From an uncultured Eubacteriales bacterium (GTDB lineage Bacteria; Bacillota; Clostridia; Lachnospirales; Anaerotignaceae): a stretch of DNA of 7,258 nt. The position numbers and the translations under genes were made by a program. Position 1 is the stretch's first letter. Each line of letters opens with the position of its first letter. The stretch is from assembly GCA_934552695.1 (NCBI GenBank), contig CAKTER010000076.1, positions 1 to 7,258 on the forward strand. Reading direction: 5' to 3'. Positions 5,269 through 7,258 of the stretch are shown in pieces. The notes under the pieces are model-generated. The model was not told the origin of the DNA, ran no database searches, and worked only from the letters and a program-made list of their open reading frames with translations.

Positions 5269-5285
5269 TACAAAGGAGGGGTTCT

Positions 5286-7019
5286 ATGCAAATCAAGGGT
5301 ACGGAATTGTTTGTAAAAGCATTGATTGCGGAAGGTGTGGACACCCTCTTTGCCTATCCTGGCGGACAGGTCATCCCCATTTTTGACGCATTGTACCAGC
5401 AGGATGCCATCGACGTTATCCTTCCCCGGCACGAGCAGGCCTTGGTTCACGCAGCCGACGGCTATGCCCGGTCTACCGGGAAGGTGGGCGTTTGTTTGGT
5501 AACCAGCGGCCCGGGCGCAACCAACGCCGTAACGGGCATTGCCACTGCCAACTTCGACAGTGTGCCTCTGGTCTGCTTTACGGGGCAGGTGCCCACAAAA
5601 CTTATTGGCAACGACGCTTTTCAGGAAGTGGACATTGCCGGCATTACCCGGGGTATTACCAAGTACAATACGGTAATCCGGGACCGGGCCGACGTAGCCC
5701 GGGTGATTAAAGAAGCGTTTTACATTGCCCGCACCGGCAAGCCCGGCGTGGTGCTGGTTGACCTGCCGGTGGACGTGATGAACGCCCTGGGGGACGACAC
5801 CTATCCCGACGAAGTCAACATCCGCAGCTACAAGCCCGTCAGCAGCGTCCACATGGGCCAGCTAAAGCGGGCGGTGGCCCTGCTGAACGAAGCCCGGCGC
5901 CCGGTGATTTTGGCCGGCGGCGGCGTAAAGCTTTCCGGGGCCGGCCCGGCCTTAACGGAGCTGATGGAGCAAACCCACATTCCCGTAGCCACCACCCTGA
6001 TGGGCAAGGGCGTCGTCCCCAGCAGCAGCCCCTACTCTTTGGGCTTTATGGGGATGCACGGGTATTTTGCCGCCAACATGGCCATCAACGACTGCGACCT
6101 GCTGTTTTCCATCGGCACCCGGTTTAACGACCGGATTACCGGGGACGTAAAGCGGTTTGCGCCCCACGCCAAAATCATCCACATCGACATCGACGCCGCC
6201 TCCATCTCCCGGAACATCCAAGTGGATATTCCCATTGTGGCCGACGCCAAGCGGGCTATTTTAGCCATGAAGGAGATGGTGGAGCCCCAGGACATGACCC
6301 CCTGGAACGACGAGATTAACGCCTGGCGGGCCCAGCACCCCATGACCATGGGCAGCGCCCACACGGGGCTCACCCCCCAGTGCATCATCGAAACCGTCAA
6401 CACCGTATTGCCCGACAGCATTGTGGTTACCGACGTAGGCCAGCACCAGATGTGGGCCGCTCAATACACCGCCATGAGCCCGGAACGGCAGTTTTTAACC
6501 TCCGGGGGCCTGGGCACCATGGGCTTCGGCCTACCCGCCGCCATCGGCGCTCAAATCGGCAACCGGGACAAAGCCGTGGTCTGCTTTAGCGGCGACGGCG
6601 GAATGCAGATGAACAGCCAGGAGCTGGCCACCGCCGTGTGCCAGGAGGCTAACGTCATCACCATCGTATTCAACAATAGCTATCTGGGTATGGTTCGCCA
6701 ATGGCAGGAGCTGTTTTGGGACAAGCACTATTCCGGCACCTGCCTGCGCCGCCGCCGGAGCTGCCAGCACATTTGCGCCGACCCCTCGGCCGCTTGCCCG
6801 CCCTACACCCCCGACTTTGTGAAGCTGGCCGAAAGCTACGGGGCCCTGGGCCTGCGGGTATTTGCGCCCGAGGAGCTTATCCCGGCGCTGGAGCAGGCCA
6901 AAGCCGCCAACACCCCGGCGGTCATCGAATGTATTTTGGAGCCCGAGGTCAACGTGTACCCCATGGTCCCCGGCGGCAAGGCCCTAAACGAGATGATATT
7001 GGAGGGGATGGATAAATGA
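5286..7019 (+). CDS. ilvB: Acetolactate synthase large (catalytic) subunit with a Cys-rich insertion
   Basis: ThDP- and FAD-dependent enzyme that condenses two pyruvates to acetolactate, or pyruvate with 2-oxobutyrate, the first common step to valine, leucine and isoleucine. The 577 residues fit the family. The N-terminal ThDP domain carries YPGGQVIPIFDAL and RHEQAL with catalytic E50. The central FAD domain holds R279-FNDR-283. The C-terminal ThDP domain has GDGG (436-439) and, after the usual interval, NN (463-464), the Mg/ThDP motif, followed by LGMVRQWQ with W473. Between YS and PDFVKL there is extra sequence with C486, C493, C497 and C504 that Bacillus subtilis IlvB and E. coli enzymes lack. 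The start has AGGAGG (5274-5279) 6 nt upstream. It overlaps ilvN by 4 nt (ATGA), so translation is coupled. Conserved FAD and VRQWQ motifs favour the anabolic enzyme over catabolic AlsS. Confidence 0.96.
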   Translation: MQIKGTELFVKALIAEGVDTLFAYPGGQVIPIFDALYQQDAIDVILPRHEQALVHAADGYARSTGKVGVCLVTSGPGATNAVTGIATANFDSVPLVCFTGQVPTKLIGNDAFQEVDIAGITRGITKYNTVIRDRADVARVIKEAFYIARTGKPGVVLVDLPVDVMNALGDDTYPDEVNIRSYKPVSSVHMGQLKRAVALLNEARRPVILAGGGVKLSGAGPALTELMEQTHIPVATTLMGKGVVPSSSPYSLGFMGMHGYFAANMAINDCDLLFSIGTRFNDRITGDVKRFAPHAKIIHIDIDAASISRNIQVDIPIVADAKRAILAMKEMVEPQDMTPWNDEINAWRAQHPMTMGSAHTGLTPQCIIETVNTVLPDSIVVTDVGQHQMWAAQYTAMSPERQFLTSGGLGTMGFGLPAAIGAQIGNRDKAVVCFSGDGGMQMNSQELATAVCQEANVITIVFNNSYLGMVRQWQELFWDKHYSGTCLRRRRSCQHICADPSAACPPYTPDFVKLAESYGALGLRVFAPEELIPALEQAKAANTPAVIECILEPEVNVYPMVPGGKALNEMILEGMDK

Positions 7020-7258
7020 CGCAGGACAACGAAAAAATCCGCTGGCTCTCCCTGTATGTGGAAAACAACCGGGGCCTGCTGGCCCGCATCTCCAACCTGT
7101 TCACCAGCAAGGCCTACAACCTGGAAACCATTACCGCCGGTATCACCGAGGACCCGTCCCTGACCCGCATCACCCTTAGCCTGCGGAGCAACGACGAGGT
7201 GTTCGAGCAGGTGAAAAAGCAGCTGGTGCGGATGATCGACGTCATTAAGGTAATGGAC
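7016..7258 (+). CDS. ilvN: Acetolactate synthase small (regulatory) subunit, 3' part beyond window
   Basis: Regulatory subunit that activates IlvB and confers feedback inhibition by branched-chain amino acids. The 81 visible residues form an ACT domain: IRWLSLYVENNRGLLARISN, then LFTSKAYNLETITAGITEDP, then SLTRITLSL and a helix ending in VIKVMD. This is the order seen in IlvN/IlvH. Full proteins are about 85-170 residues, so I cannot tell whether this is the short or the long form. The ATG shares four bases with the ilvB stop, and GGAGG (7001-7005) inside the end of ilvB is 10 nt upstream. The usual Pro/Ser-Gly turn at the effector loop reads Asn-Arg-Gly here. Some genomes call the same protein ilvH. 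Confidence 0.93.
   Translation, partial: MTQDNEKIRWLSLYVENNRGLLARISNLFTSKAYNLETITAGITEDPSLTRITLSLRSNDEVFEQVKKQLVRMIDVIKVMD

Noticed and set aside
5084..5285. A T-box or peptide attenuator controlling ilvB
   Set aside because: No T-box sequence, no terminator/antiterminator pair and no short leader frame rich in Leu, Ile or Val; the space after any possible promoter is too short.
4104..5386. Long plus-strand open frames (4104-4949 and 4583-5386) opposite hup and mazG, the second running into ilvB
   Set aside because: They lie antisense to genes with recognisable domains, cross the intergenic region and the ilvB start out of frame, and have a Pro/Ser/Phe-rich shadow composition.

Overview
The window looks like ordinary core chromosome from a GC-rich Clostridia-type Bacillota, plausibly Oscillospiraceae/Ruminococcaceae. 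The reasons are Shine-Dalgarno (SD) sequences of the AAGGAGG type before most genes, tRNA genes without encoded CCA, a bS21 gene, the Bacillota-type block mazG-hup-rqcP, and the clostridial flavour of the proteins. This placement is inference from content, not a database match.

Layout, left to right. (1) 1-1492, minus: an M3-family oligoendopeptidase (PepF type) whose C-terminus lies beyond the left edge. It has a good promoter at 1520-1548. (2) 1645-2922, plus: O-acetylhomoserine sulfhydrylase (metY), divergent from pepF, with a small stem-loop abutting its ribosome-binding site. (3) 3037-3213, plus: rpsU (bS21), with its own near-consensus promoter and a terminator. (4) 3352-3582, plus: a tRNA cluster Thr(TGT)-Met(CAT)-Asp(GTC), with a near-perfect promoter and closed by a perfect 19-bp hairpin. 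(5) 3741-5083, minus: mazG, hup and rqcP, converging on that hairpin, with an intrinsic terminator between hup and rqcP. (6) 5286-7258, plus: ilvB and ilvN (acetolactate synthase large and small subunits) overlapping by 4 nt; ilvN runs off the right edge.

How the genes fit together. metY makes homocysteine for methionine and ilvBN starts branched-chain amino-acid synthesis, so two biosynthetic loci flank a translation and housekeeping core: ribosomal protein S21, three tRNAs, the ribosome quality-control factor RqcP, the nucleoid protein HU and the house-cleaning NTP pyrophosphatase MazG. No mobile element, CRISPR array, phage gene or defence system is visible, and no stretch longer than about 205 bases lacks a gene.

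I found no undescribed system. The points most worth a second look are a four-cysteine insertion in IlvB next to the active-site loop, a MazG whose second domain has lost its metal ligands, and stem-loops placed directly upstream of the ribosome-binding sites of both metY and ilvB.
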